Assembly: GCF_023016045.1 (NCBI RefSeq)
Contig: NZ_JALKAP010000009.1
Coordinates: 62,001-126,000, forward strand
Source of the DNA: Marinobacter sp. S6332
GTDB lineage: Bacteria > Pseudomonadota > Gammaproteobacteria > Pseudomonadales > Oleiphilaceae
Length of the DNA: 64,000 nucleotides
Direction of reading: 5' to 3'
The notes beneath the pieces were generated by a model that was given only the letters and a program-made list of their open reading frames with translations, made no database searches and had not been told where the DNA came from. The stretch's first letter is position 1, and each line of letters starts with the position of its first letter. The translations under genes were made by a program, and so were the position numbers. Of the stretch, positions 1 to 9,450 are shown piece by piece.

Positions 1-592
1 CCAATTCTATGTAGCTATAACGCAAGTAACGGTGGCCCTGAAGATCTTCGAGATGTTTGGGCGTGCCATTTTGCTTCAAGTAGTCCGGTGAAGCGCACAC
101 CGCCATTCTGATTGGGGCAATTCGTTTGGCAATCAGTGAGGAGCTTTTCAAGTGGCCGATACGCAGCACTACATCGAATCCCTCTTCAACCACATCCACT
201 TTGCGGTCATTCAATTGCAAGTCGATGCCTACCCCCGGGTGAGCCTTTTGATACTCGCTCAGCATGGGCGCCATGTGGCGAATTGCGAAGGACACAGGCG
301 CGCTGATTCTTAGCAGGCCGCGAGCTTCGGTTTGCAGGTCGCCAATCTGGCATTCCATATCTTCAATGTCGTGTAGCACCTGCTGTGCTCGCTGGTGATA
401 GCTGGCGCCTGCCTCAGTCAGATGAATCTGCCGTGTGGTGCGGTTGAGCAGGCGCACCCCCAAGTGTTCTTCGAGCTGGGAAACATACTTGCTGACCAAC
501 TGTGGCGACATGTCCAGCCGGTCTGCGGCTCGGGTAAAGGCACCTTCACTCACCACCGTAACAAAGGCGCGCATGGCATCGAGGCGGTCCAT
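1..592 (-). CDS. LysR-family transcriptional regulator (3' end outside the window)
   Basis: The minus strand reads from an ATG at 592 (MDRLDAMRAF) to the window edge, so the C-terminus is missing. The first 60 or so residues are a typical LysR winged helix-turn-helix (GAFTRAADRL, SPQLVSKYVSQLE, LLNRTTR). The start of the periplasmic-binding-protein-like effector domain follows (GLLRISAPVSF). An in-frame read from the window edge shows no stop. It is divergent from the DoxX, oxidoreductase, pirin and WrbA genes, and a T-N11-A dyad lies between them. By family habit it probably regulates itself and that neighbouring set in response to a small electrophile or quinone. The ligand cannot be read from sequence. 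Confidence 0.9.
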   Translation of the reverse strand, partial: MDRLDAMRAFVTVVSEGAFTRAADRLDMSPQLVSKYVSQLEEHLGVRLLNRTTRQIHLTEAGASYHQRAQQVLHDIEDMECQIGDLQTEARGLLRISAPVSFAIRHMAPMLSEYQKAHPGVGIDLQLNDRKVDVVEEGFDVVLRIGHLKSSSLIAKRIAPIRMAVCASPDYLKQNGTPKHLEDLQGHRYLRYSYIEL

Positions 593-624
593 TGGCTCAT
601 CCTGATTCTGCGGTTTTCATTGAT

Positions 625-643
625 TATCAACGCTGTGTTGATA
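625..643. promoter_or_regulatory. Probable LysR operator
   Basis: A perfect 7-bp inverted repeat (TATCAAC, 5-bp spacer, GTTGATA) lies 33 bp upstream of the LysR start codon and 112 bp upstream of doxX. It fits the T-N11-A pattern of LysR-type binding sites. Its role in controlling both divergent units is inferred from position. Confidence 0.55.
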
Positions 644-754
644 GTAACTCAATAGTAGCCCGCTTATTCTTTCGATTTGGCGATAGTAAAGTGGTTCCAT
701 CATCTGGAGCGAGGCTTCAGGAGCAACCAACAAACTACCAAGTGAGGACTTACC

Positions 755-1213
755 ATGGGCTCCAAACTTTCACAAGCACTGTTCAACTCCAACGGCGGAT
801 ACGCTGCGCTGATTCTGCGGGTACCGGTTGGTCTGATTCTGGCAGCACATGGTGCTCAGAAACTCTTCGGTTGGTTCGGCGGCTATGGACTTGAAGGAAC
901 CGGTCAGTGGATGGCCAGTATCGGGCTGGAGCCGGGCTACTTGATGGCTTTGATGGCCGGTAGTGTCGAGTTCTTCGGCGGGCTGGCAATGGTTCTGGGC
1001 GTGCTGACACGGCCTGCCGCGCTGGCTTCGGCCTTTGCCATGCTGATCGCTGTGTTCGCCGTACATATCGGTAACGGTCTGTTCATGGAAAACAATGGTT
1101 ATGAGTTCGCACTCACGTTAGTTGTAGTCTCTCTGGCTCTTGTTGTTCAGGGCGGCGGGCGCTTTGCAATGGATAATGTGCTTTTGGAACGTTTCGGTGG
1201 AACTAGCCGGTAA
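755..1213 (+). CDS. DoxX family membrane protein
   Basis: The 152-aa product has four hydrophobic segments and the DoxX/SURF4 N-terminal pattern (LILRVPVGLILAAHGAQKLFGWFGG). DoxX-type proteins are small inner-membrane proteins linked to quinone or thiol redox metabolism, often next to oxidoreductases and pirins. It starts at an ATG and is the first gene of a co-directional set with the oxidoreductase, pirin and wrbA. The divergent LysR gene is the likely regulator. The exact reaction is unknown. Confidence 0.85.
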   Translation: MGSKLSQALFNSNGGYAALILRVPVGLILAAHGAQKLFGWFGGYGLEGTGQWMASIGLEPGYLMALMAGSVEFFGGLAMVLGVLTRPAALASAFAMLIAVFAVHIGNGLFMENNGYEFALTLVVVSLALVVQGGGRFAMDNVLLERFGGTSR

Positions 1214-1274
1214 GGCTTCGCAGTAACGGTTCACGGATAAAGTAAAACTCTAAACCTAATTATCGAGGTCGATT

Positions 1275-2234
1275 ATGCAAGCCTTACAGTTTTCAGCAAC
1301 CGGCTCACTCGATTCGCTGCAAATTAACGATATACCCAAGCCGGTGCCGGGTGTTGGCGAGGTTTTGGTAGAGGTTCGCGCTGCAGGCCTGAACCCCAGC
1401 GATTTGAAAAACGTGCTGGGGCTTTTTCCCTACACCACAACGCCGCGTATTCCCGGTAGGGATTTCTCTGGTGTAGTTGCAGACGGGCCAGCAGAGCTTA
1501 TAGGCAAGGCAGTTTGGGGCGGCACAGGTAAAGGCTTTAGCTTCACTCAAGATGGCTGTCATGCGCAGTATGTGGTTGTGCCCGCGAATGCCGTGGCGCC
1601 CAAACCGGAATCGCTTACCTTTGCCCAGGCAGCCACGTTTGGCGTTCCGTACATTACAGCTTGGGATGCCTTGGAACGGACCCAAGTTGCGGAGGGTACC
1701 CGGTTTTTGATCATCGGTGCTGGAGCTGTAGCCAAGGCAGCGCAGGCGCTGGCTAAAACCAGAGGCGCCAATGTTGTACTGGGTGTTCGCCGTGCCGAGG
1801 TTGCGCAAGAGTTGGAAGCACAGGGTATTAGTGCGTTTCAACTACCAGAAACCGAGAAGCTGCCGCAGCAGGCACAAACTCGCTTTCAGGGGCAGTCGCC
1901 GGAGGTCATTTTCGATACCACTGGCCACTGGCTACCAGCTGCGGTGAAGGCGCTCGGGCCCTTCGGGCGCATAGCGGTTATTGCTGCACCGGCAGACGGG
2001 CTGATTAGCATGCCCATTCTTGACCTTTACCGCCGTGGCGGCTCGGTCATCGGGGTTAACTCGCTGCTATACAGCTTGGAAGATTGCGCAAAGATGTTTG
2101 AGCGAATCAGTGCAGCGTTTGATGGCGACTTGCCTATTCCTGACAGCTTTACCGAGATGCCGCTCTCGGAAGCTATTGCGGCTTACAGCAAGGTACATAA
2201 GGGTGGGTCTGAAAAGATCGTTTTAATCCCTTAA
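1275..2234 (+). CDS. MDR-family zinc-independent NAD(P)H:quinone oxidoreductase-like protein
   Basis: The 319-aa product has the GroES-like N-terminal fold (VLVEVRAAGLNPSDLKNVLG, PGRDFSGVV). A Rossmann NAD(P)H-binding region follows (FLIIGAGAVAKAAQALAKT). The cysteine-rich structural zinc loop of alcohol dehydrogenases is absent, as in quinone reductases of this superfamily. It likely reduces quinones or enones with NADPH in the cytoplasm. It lies 61 bp after doxX and 49 bp before pirin in the same direction, so it is probably in one redox-stress unit. The substrate is not determinable. Confidence 0.85.
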   Translation: MQALQFSATGSLDSLQINDIPKPVPGVGEVLVEVRAAGLNPSDLKNVLGLFPYTTTPRIPGRDFSGVVADGPAELIGKAVWGGTGKGFSFTQDGCHAQYVVVPANAVAPKPESLTFAQAATFGVPYITAWDALERTQVAEGTRFLIIGAGAVAKAAQALAKTRGANVVLGVRRAEVAQELEAQGISAFQLPETEKLPQQAQTRFQGQSPEVIFDTTGHWLPAAVKALGPFGRIAVIAAPADGLISMPILDLYRRGGSVIGVNSLLYSLEDCAKMFERISAAFDGDLPIPDSFTEMPLSEAIAAYSKVHKGGSEKIVLIP

Positions 2235-2283
2235 AGCAACATGATTTGACCGTCATGATTTACACGAAACAGGAGATCACACA

Positions 2284-2982
2284 ATGATTGAACTTAGACC
2301 CCACAGTGAACTCGGCGGTGCCCATCACGGTTGGTTGGATACTCGCCACCACTTTTCATTCGCAGAATATTACGACCCGAATCGCATGCACTGGGGAAAT
2401 CTCAGAGTATGGAATGACGATACTATCGCTCCGCGCTCTGGCTTTCCCCGCCACCCGCACCGCGACATGGAAATCATTACCTATGTCCGCAAGGGAGCCA
2501 TAACGCACCAAGACAGCCTTGGCAACAAAGGCCGTACCGAGGCCGGTGATGTGCAGGTGATGAGCGCGGGAACAGGCATTGCCCACAGCGAGATGAATGA
2601 AGAAGATGAAACCACGCAGATCTTCCAGATCTGGATTATGCCTAATGAAGCGGGCCTGCCGCCCACCTGGGGCACTAAGCCATTTCCCAAGGGTGAGCGC
2701 AGTGGATCATTCGTTACTCTCGCCAGCGGTATTCCCGGCGATGACGATGCTTTGCCTATACGAACGGATGCCCGGATGGTGGCGGCAACGATTGAGGCAG
2801 GTAAGAGCACTGAATACCGTATTGCCGCTGGGCGCAAAGTCTACTTGGTGCCTGCAACCGGCAAGATAGATGTTAACGGAGTCGTCGCTTCTGCGGGCGA
2901 TGGCGTTGCGATCAGTGACGAGGAATTGCTGAATGTGAGTGCTCTGGAAGACAGCGAAATTGTGCTGGTAGATGTTGCGTAA
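2284..2982 (+). CDS. Pirin family protein (YhhW-like)
   Basis: The 232-aa bicupin shows the pirin metal-binding pattern: HPHRDMEIIT, then H94-type residues in AITHQDS, and GIAHSEMNEE. YhhW-type pirins bind a divalent metal through three His and one Glu, and can oxidise flavonols such as quercetin in vitro. The physiological substrate is usually unknown. An AGGAG ribosome site sits just before the ATG. The position between a quinone reductase-like gene and wrbA supports a role in detoxifying quinones or polyphenols. Confidence 0.9.
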   Translation: MIELRPHSELGGAHHGWLDTRHHFSFAEYYDPNRMHWGNLRVWNDDTIAPRSGFPRHPHRDMEIITYVRKGAITHQDSLGNKGRTEAGDVQVMSAGTGIAHSEMNEEDETTQIFQIWIMPNEAGLPPTWGTKPFPKGERSGSFVTLASGIPGDDDALPIRTDARMVAATIEAGKSTEYRIAAGRKVYLVPATGKIDVNGVVASAGDGVAISDEELLNVSALEDSEIVLVDVA

Positions 2983-3098
2983 GAAGCCAGCTTGGCTTGT
3001 TGGAAGCGGGCTGCACTACTACATTGAGTTGGAGTGTTGCCCGCCTCTGTCCTGAAAACATGTACACGTTTAAACCAAAACAGAAAAGGGATATATAA

Positions 3099-3698
3099 AT
3101 GACGAAGATTCTGGTTCTTTACTACTCCATGTACGGCCATATCGAAACCATGGCAAACGAAGTGGCTGAAGGGGCCCGCAGCGTGGCGGGTGTGGAAGTT
3201 ACCCTGAAGCGTATACCAGAAACCATGGATGCCGAAGCTTTCAAAGGCGCGGGCGGCAAGGTTGATCAAGCGGCACCTGTTGCTTCACCCACCGAATTGG
3301 GTGACTACGACGCCATTATCGTTGGTACACCGACCCGTTTCGGTAACATGGCGGGACAGGTACGTACCTTCTTCGACCAAACCGGCGGTCTCTGGGCGAA
3401 AGGTGCTCTGGCAGGCAAGGTGGCGAGTGTGTTCACTTCGACAGGCACCGGTGGTGGTCAGGAAATGACGATCACGTCGACCTGGACCACTCTGGCACAT
3501 CATGGCATGGTTATCGTTCCAATCGGCTACACCACGCCAGCGTTGTTTGATGTTTCGCAAGTAGGTGGTGGCACGCCGTATGGCGCATCCACAATTGCCG
3601 GTGGCGACGGCTCACGCCAGCCAGACGAACGTGAGCTAGGCATTGCCCGCCATCAGGGTGAGCATGTCGCAAAAATTGCAGCCAAGCTTAAAGGCTGA
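3099..3698 (+). CDS. wrbA: NAD(P)H:quinone oxidoreductase WrbA
   Basis: The 199-aa flavodoxin-fold protein has the usual WrbA length. The N-terminal FMN phosphate loop ([15 protein letters not shown]) and the [12 protein letters not shown] and [11 protein letters not shown] segments are all present. WrbA is a tetrameric FMN enzyme that reduces quinones by two electrons and avoids semiquinone radicals. It closes the LysR-linked redox set. The 116-bp gap before it may contain its own promoter. Confidence 0.95.
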   Translation: MTKILVLYYSMYGHIETMANEVAEGARSVAGVEVTLKRIPETMDAEAFKGAGGKVDQAAPVASPTELGDYDAIIVGTPTRFGNMAGQVRTFFDQTGGLWAKGALAGKVASVFTSTGTGGGQEMTITSTWTTLAHHGMVIVPIGYTTPALFDVSQVGGGTPYGASTIAGGDGSRQPDERELGIARHQGEHVAKIAAKLKG

Positions 3699-3724
3699 TC
3701 CGGCTGCCATAGCGAGATCCAGAG

Positions 3725-3753
3725 CCGTTGGGCAGATAGATTATGCCCAGCGG
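3725..3753. terminator. Possible terminator hairpin after wrbA
   Basis: A 10-bp stem with one G-T pair (CCGTTGGGCA / TGCCCAGCGG) and a 9-nt loop lies 27 bp after the wrbA stop. No clear T-run follows, so it may be weak or only an mRNA-stabilising stem. Confidence 0.4.
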
Positions 3754-3852
3754 CGCTGAGCGATGTTTGAACCAGCTCCATAGCTTTGTCCGGAAACTAA
3801 TCCCTGTATACTGCGGGTATCAAGAACGACCTGCCGTTACGGGGAAATCAGT

Positions 3853-6800
3853 TTGTCTGGCGAGACTGTTAGCTACGGACTAGAAAGCATCATCCTGCAT
3901 CACTCCTTCAAGCAAGTGAAGGGGCGAACCATCAAAATCGACTGCCACGAACGTACGCACCTGGGTGGCGTGAACGGGGCCGGTAAAACCTCTATCTTGG
4001 CGTTGATACCGGCATTTTTTGGCGAAGAGCCTGAGCGCATCGTTACCAAGGCATCGGGCAAACTGTCCTTTCTGGACTACTACCTGCCCACCTTCCAAAG
4101 CCTGATCATATTTGAGTACCGACGAAGCACAGGGCTGCACTGTGCGGTGATGTATCGCCATGCACAGGGGAAGCCTTGCTACAGGTTTGTGGCTGGCTCT
4201 GCTGAGGAGACCTTTTTCTCGCCAGAGGTGAAGCCGTTGCTTCAAGCCGGGGCCAGTGCAGATGACGTGTTTGCCGCGCTACGTAGCCGGGGTGTTAACC
4301 CTTCGAAAATGATCGATACCATTACCAGCTACCGGGCCATTATTCAGCGGAATCAAAAGTTGCTGAAGCGGTTGCCTGCGGATGCACGGGCCCTCCGCGC
4401 TATGGCTGCCGAGCATGGCCTGGGTGACAGCGACACCCAGATGACCAACATTGAACGGCTTACCCACGTGGTGTTGAACAAACACCGGCTCCTAAGCAGC
4501 TTCAAGACCATGATCTGCGAAACCCAGTTTGAGAATATCCATCAGCATGCCAAGCCTCGCGCCATTGATCGCAAAGATCTGATAGAGGATATACGCAGCC
4601 TTTCTGCCTTTGCAGGTGAAGAAGCAAAAATTCGTGAATGCTTGAGAAAGGATGCTGAGCGCAGGGCAATTCATGAACAGGCGGATAAATCAGTAGCCAA
4701 CTTGCACGCATCTGTTGATGAAGCCCGAGAGAAGGTCAGCGAACTGGGGGAGCAGAAAGAGCGGCTTGAGGCGGATAGAAGCAATCGAAGAGCGGAGTTT
4801 GAAGACAGCGATCGCCAGCTGGCCCGCGAGGTTACGGATCATAATGCCGAGTTTGAATCCCTGGATGGGCAAGTTGCAGCTTTACACAAGCAGAACGATA
4901 GATATGAAGAGGATGGGCTCTCAGAGTTGGCCCAGAGTTTCGATAATCTTGCCGACTACCGCCAGCGTTTGGCAACAGCGCAAGCAGATTACGACAGCCT
5001 GACGGGTAAGGCCTCTGAGATAGAAGGTGAGTATGAGCAAGAAAAGCTGAATATCCAGCGCGAGCACGAAAAGCAACAGGCCCAACGCCAGCAGCGTTTA
5101 AGGGAAGCCACTGACGCGCTTACTTCAGCAAAGCATGCCTATGACCTGAAACTGAATACCATCAAAACAAACCAGGTTGCTGCGGTATCCGAGTACAAAG
5201 GTGGTCGCTCAGAGGAGCGCTCGGAGCTAACGAGTGAGCAGGCTCGCCTGTTAGCACTGAGGGAGAATCCTGGCCAAACGGAAGCTGAGCAGCAGGAAAT
5301 TGCAATTGCGGAGCAGGCCGCAGAAGAAGCGTCGGATCAGGTGTCCCAAGCCCATGAAAATCGCTTGGAAGCTGGGCGTAAAAGAGATCAGGCAGACCGG
5401 GACTGGAAAACAGCACAGGATCAGGTTCAGCAAATGGATGACAAGGTCCAGGTGCTGGAAGACAGGTTCAACGAACTGCAGCGACAGATTGCTCCTGAAG
5501 ACGGCACCTGGTTATCAAGTCTTCGCGCCCAGGACCCTGAGTGGGGCAACCACCTGGCGAAGGTCGTCAATCCCGACCTGCTGCACAGAAAACACCTTGC
5601 GCCTACCCGCGATCATGAGGCGAATAGCACGGCTGTTATGGGTTGGCAGCTTGCGCTGGATGCCTTGCCCATTCCGGATTTTGCCGCCTCTGAAGAAGCC
5701 TTGCAGGAAAGCAGCCGGAGCATAGATGCAGAGCGCCAGGCAGCGTTCAAACAACGGACGGAAACCGAGCGTGAGGCTCAGCGCAGGCATGAAACCTACA
5801 AGGAGCGAGCCGCCGCTGCCGATCGTCTGGAAACCGAGTTCTCGCTGTTCAAACGTGCCCGCGATAACGCGCAGAATAAACTGGCTAACGTGCGCCAGCG
5901 TGTCAAAGAAGCGCAGGCTGCCCGGATCGCAAAGATCACCAACGAGCTTGAGGCCGTCCAGAGGAAACTTCAGGCCTTTGATGAGCAAACGGGCGAAGGT
6001 GTGCGAGAGGTTGAATCCGGATTCCAGCAACAAGTGTTGGACATGCGGGCTCATTGGGCGGAGAAAGAGTCTGAGCTGCAATCCAGCATAGACCACCAAA
6101 GCGAGCTAATTGCGACCGCAGAATCCGACCACAAAGCCCGGCTCAAGAGCAAACGCCAGATATACGATCAGCGCCTTTCGGAGGAGGGCATTGATCCAAA
6201 AGAAGTTCAGAAGGCTCGCGAGGCGTTAGCCAAGCTTAAAGACACCGTCGAAACCATTGTGGCGTCTGAAGACCTTGTTCGTGGCTATCGCAAATGGCGC
6301 GAGCAGGAGTGGTGCAAGGTTGAAGTGCTTACCGAGCAAGCCAATCAGGCCAAAGCCAAGTGTGAGGCTGCCGCGCGTACCCGAGAGCAAGCAGAGCGCG
6401 CGTGGAAGGAGCAGGACAACAAGCTGAAGGTATCTATTGCCGAGCATCAAGCGGCAATCAAGAACCTGAGGAATCAAACGGAAGCGGCCGATGCCGTGCT
6501 CAAGCATTTTCAGGCGAATACCTTCTCCGAAGGTTTTCCGGGCAATATGGCCGATCTTACCCAGGAGCTTCAGGGTGCTTACCAAAAACTGGAGCAGCTG
6601 CGCAGGGAGGTCGTGGGCACGTTCGATCAGGCAACAGCAATCCTGAACCGATACGACAACACCCAAATCCAGCAGGCGTGGCAGAAGCTGTCAGCCTATC
6701 GGCGCGGACAGATGACGGGCGAGGTGTTGGACCATGAGGAAAGCTTCAAGCTGGCGCGGGTTCCGGATTTGCGAGAGTTATTGGATACCGATATACCCCA

Positions 6801-7578
6801 GCTTCGCGATGCACTGATTGACCAGTTTGTATCGGAAGCCGGCAGCCTGGTGAAGTATTTCGACAGCCTGGAAGTCATGGCTAGAGAAGTGAAGGCGGTT
6901 TCCAGCCTTCTGAAAAGAAAAATTAATACCGATCAGCAGATAGAAAGCCTGAGCGATATACAGGTTGTGCTCGAACCCAGAATTTACGAGGACGAAACCT
7001 GGCAGCCGTTGAAGGAGTTTGTGGATCAATGGCAAAACTGGATTCAAATGAACCGGCGCTCTTTGCCCAGTGATGCCATTCTGCGGCGCTTTAAACTGGT
7101 CACAGACACACTCAGTGATGCCAAGGTAAAAGACAGCGTTGAATCGATGATAGACATGCGTCTGGAAATGAAAGAAAACGATCGTCAGGTGGTCATCCGC
7201 ACCGATGCGGACTTCCTGTCAGCCAGTTCCACTGGCCTGACCTATCTGGCCATCATGACCGTGTTCATGGGGCTCACCCGTTACCTGTGCCCGGATTTGA
7301 ACACGCGTATCACCTGGCCCATTGATGAACTGGGCACACTCAGCCCCAACAACATCTCTCATCTTGCAGATATGCTGGAAGCCAACAATCTGACGATGAT
7401 TTCTGCCTGCCCTAAGCTCGACAGAAGCTTGAGGAAGTTCTTTGAGAACAAGATCTCCCTCAAACAGGGACGGATTCACACCTACGAATCCTCCGGGATT
7501 GAAGGAAAACACGCGGAGCTATTCTCCAGCGTGAGCCAGGATGATAACTCAACAGCAGAGGAGGCAAACCATGAGTAG
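3853..7578 (+). CDS. Wadjet/Mks-type SMC ATPase (JetC-like)
   Basis: The 1241-aa product has an N-terminal Walker A (GVNGAGKT, about residues 39-46). A very long Glu/Gln/Arg-rich coiled coil runs from about 230 to 1000, with a hinge-like middle. The C-terminal ATPase half has a degenerate signature (SSTG, near 1126) and Walker B (WPIDE, D1158-E1159). This is the plan of the JetC/MksB motor that loops plasmid DNA. The start is a TTG at 3853 behind a GGGGAA ribosome site; no better start is visible. It overlaps the next gene by 8 bp. MukB is longer and its locus differs; JetC/MksB-like is the better call. Confidence 0.85.
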   Translation: MSGETVSYGLESIILHHSFKQVKGRTIKIDCHERTHLGGVNGAGKTSILALIPAFFGEEPERIVTKASGKLSFLDYYLPTFQSLIIFEYRRSTGLHCAVMYRHAQGKPCYRFVAGSAEETFFSPEVKPLLQAGASADDVFAALRSRGVNPSKMIDTITSYRAIIQRNQKLLKRLPADARALRAMAAEHGLGDSDTQMTNIERLTHVVLNKHRLLSSFKTMICETQFENIHQHAKPRAIDRKDLIEDIRSLSAFAGEEAKIRECLRKDAERRAIHEQADKSVANLHASVDEAREKVSELGEQKERLEADRSNRRAEFEDSDRQLAREVTDHNAEFESLDGQVAALHKQNDRYEEDGLSELAQSFDNLADYRQRLATAQADYDSLTGKASEIEGEYEQEKLNIQREHEKQQAQRQQRLREATDALTSAKHAYDLKLNTIKTNQVAAVSEYKGGRSEERSELTSEQARLLALRENPGQTEAEQQEIAIAEQAAEEASDQVSQAHENRLEAGRKRDQADRDWKTAQDQVQQMDDKVQVLEDRFNELQRQIAPEDGTWLSSLRAQDPEWGNHLAKVVNPDLLHRKHLAPTRDHEANSTAVMGWQLALDALPIPDFAASEEALQESSRSIDAERQAAFKQRTETEREAQRRHETYKERAAAADRLETEFSLFKRARDNAQNKLANVRQRVKEAQAARIAKITNELEAVQRKLQAFDEQTGEGVREVESGFQQQVLDMRAHWAEKESELQSSIDHQSELIATAESDHKARLKSKRQIYDQRLSEEGIDPKEVQKAREALAKLKDTVETIVASEDLVRGYRKWREQEWCKVEVLTEQANQAKAKCEAAARTREQAERAWKEQDNKLKVSIAEHQAAIKNLRNQTEAADAVLKHFQANTFSEGFPGNMADLTQELQGAYQKLEQLRREVVGTFDQATAILNRYDNTQIQQAWQKLSAYRRGQMTGEVLDHEESFKLARVPDLRELLDTDIPQLRDALIDQFVSEAGSLVKYFDSLEVMAREVKAVSSLLKRKINTDQQIESLSDIQVVLEPRIYEDETWQPLKEFVDQWQNWIQMNRRSLPSDAILRRFKLVTDTLSDAKVKDSVESMIDMRLEMKENDRQVVIRTDADFLSASSTGLTYLAIMTVFMGLTRYLCPDLNTRITWPIDELGTLSPNNISHLADMLEANNLTMISACPKLDRSLRKFFENKISLKQGRIHTYESSGIEGKHAELFSSVSQDDNSTAEEANHE

Positions 7579-8206
7579 TCCGTTGTTCGAGCGAACCGTA
7601 ACGGCCTTGCTGCAGGAGCGGGTTATCTGTGAAGTCAGTGATGATGAGCTCTACAACTACCTGCTGATGCCCGCCAATCAGGACTCTGTGAATCGCTTTC
7701 TGGGGCAGATAAACCGAACGCTTCGTCAGACCAGCGCTCACGATGCCTTCGTTTGTGCGTATCTGGATACTTCAGACGCAGACACCAAAGATGCGATTCG
7801 GCACCAGTTCCGGGACGTTGCCAACAACCTTGAAGCCTTTGTGCAGTTCCTGCGACTTGTGATGATGCTGGAAGCAAATGATCGGCCGATACTGCCCGGC
7901 GACAAGCTGTCTGAAGGTGCCATACTGGATCGCATTGCGGCAGCGCCAGCACTGGAGTCGAAACTGAGATCGTTGGCGGAGAAAAGGGTATTTCACACCA
8001 AGCGAGCAGATTCTGCCGGCCAGATTCGTGCGGTGCTTTCCAGCCTGGAAAAGATGGGCTACTTGAAGGCCGTAGGTACCAGCGGCAGCCTTTTCAGAGC
8101 CACCGGCCGTTGGAGTTGGCTGTACGACGCCATGACATTCATAAAGACCCACGAAGGCATTCAGGGCTCTGACGATACAGATTCCGAGCAAATGAGGCTG
8201 CACTGA
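7571..8206 (+). CDS. KITE-type condensin subunit (JetB/MksE-like, DUF4194)
   Basis: The 211-aa acidic protein is predicted to contain tandem winged helices typical of KITE subunits (e.g. LRSLAEKRVFHTKR and VLSSLEKMGYLKAVG). I chose the ATG at 7571 because a strong GAGGAGG sits just upstream. This start overlaps the end of the SMC gene by 8 bp, implying translational coupling. KITE dimers bind the kleisin and regulate the SMC ATPase. The gene order SMC-KITE-kleisin-Toprim supports the assignment more than any single motif. Confidence 0.75.
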   Translation: MSSPLFERTVTALLQERVICEVSDDELYNYLLMPANQDSVNRFLGQINRTLRQTSAHDAFVCAYLDTSDADTKDAIRHQFRDVANNLEAFVQFLRLVMMLEANDRPILPGDKLSEGAILDRIAAAPALESKLRSLAEKRVFHTKRADSAGQIRAVLSSLEKMGYLKAVGTSGSLFRATGRWSWLYDAMTFIKTHEGIQGSDDTDSEQMRLH

Positions 8207-9450
8207 TGGCGCGCGCTCATGATGCCCACGGAACCCTTCGTGCGCTTGCCAAGTATGGCGAAGCCATTCTGGAGGCGCACCTGCGTAACGGTAACCGGGT
8301 GCCGGATTCCGATGACAACCTTGGCCTGATCGAAACCCTTGAGCACCACCGCCTGGTTTGGCGGATTGGTGACAACGAAGATCTGCAGCTGAAGAAGGTG
8401 CTGGTTCAGTTTCTGGATCACATCACCGAGTCTGAGCGGCGCCGATACGCCAATGCCCAGGTGGATATTCTTTGGCAGCAACTCAGTGAACTGTTTCTGG
8501 AATATAAAGAAGCTAAAAAGCGATCGGCTCTGAGCGATATTGATCGGCTGGAAGGGGAAATCAAAGAATGCCTGGCGGACGTCATTGAGGACATCCGAAA
8601 CGCCACTGAGGCGTTTGCCACCTACATTAATACCGGCTTTGCCTACATCACCGATCTGCAACTGCGCTTTCGTGAAAACGAGCGAGTCATCGAACGGGCG
8701 GGTCGCCTCATCACCTTGTTTGAAAGTTTCCGTATTCGCGAGTTGGCGGAGCAGGCGGGTTCCGATGCCTTCCTGAAACGATTGTTATTGCGGCATTTGC
8801 CAGCGACTTTGGAATCCTCACAGAAGAACCTTTCCTATGCCCTTAACCAGCTGCGAAAAATGCTGGTGCGCATGCGTGAGGACCAGCGGCTGAGCCGAAT
8901 GGTGGGTGCCTTCGAGGCGCACTTTATTAACAACCGCGGATTTGAACCCTCCATAGATCACCTGGACTTGAGATATGTTCCAGAGTTTTTGAATACGGTA
9001 GAGCCGTTCCAGATAAAGGGCTTTGGCGATATTTACGATTCGTCTGACGATCTGGAGTTGATAGAGATTGCCGCAAAGGCGCGCACCATCGCTATAGAAC
9101 TGGAAGATAAGCCTGTTCCAGACGGCGTCGCCACAGTCAACTTCGACGTTGAGGGTGAAATTGAAATTGAGGAAGACGACCCGGTGGAAGAAGCTATCGA
9201 AGAGCTGATTCAGTTGGTGGTTGATGGTGCACTTGGTGAACGGAGTATTCTTGCCTCAGAAGCCCTGGCCAGCACGGGACTGGAGATAGATAAGGCCGAT
9301 TGGCTGCAGGCCATTGTTTCAGAAATTGAATCCTTGTCGGATGGCGATCAGCAGTATATCGAGGTGGTCTACCATCAGATGCCACACCGGACTTTTCCAG
9401 ACAATGTGATGGTTTCTGATCTCACCCTAAGGCACAACAATGCTGGCTGA
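8206..9450 (+). CDS. Kleisin-type condensin subunit (JetA/MksF-like)
   Basis: The 414-aa mostly helical protein starts at an ATG sharing one base with the JetB stop (TGATG). It has long amphipathic helices (about 60-260) and a very acidic segment near 300-330 (EGEIEIEEDDPVEEAIEEL). The C-terminal winged-helix-like end ends in DLTLRHNN. Kleisins bridge the two SMC heads. JetA/DUF3375-type proteins have this size and position. No catalytic motif is expected or seen. The assignment relies mainly on operon context. Confidence 0.75.
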   Translation: MARAHDAHGTLRALAKYGEAILEAHLRNGNRVPDSDDNLGLIETLEHHRLVWRIGDNEDLQLKKVLVQFLDHITESERRRYANAQVDILWQQLSELFLEYKEAKKRSALSDIDRLEGEIKECLADVIEDIRNATEAFATYINTGFAYITDLQLRFRENERVIERAGRLITLFESFRIRELAEQAGSDAFLKRLLLRHLPATLESSQKNLSYALNQLRKMLVRMREDQRLSRMVGAFEAHFINNRGFEPSIDHLDLRYVPEFLNTVEPFQIKGFGDIYDSSDDLELIEIAAKARTIAIELEDKPVPDGVATVNFDVEGEIEIEEDDPVEEAIEELIQLVVDGALGERSILASEALASTGLEIDKADWLQAIVSEIESLSDGDQQYIEVVYHQMPHRTFPDNVMVSDLTLRHNNAG

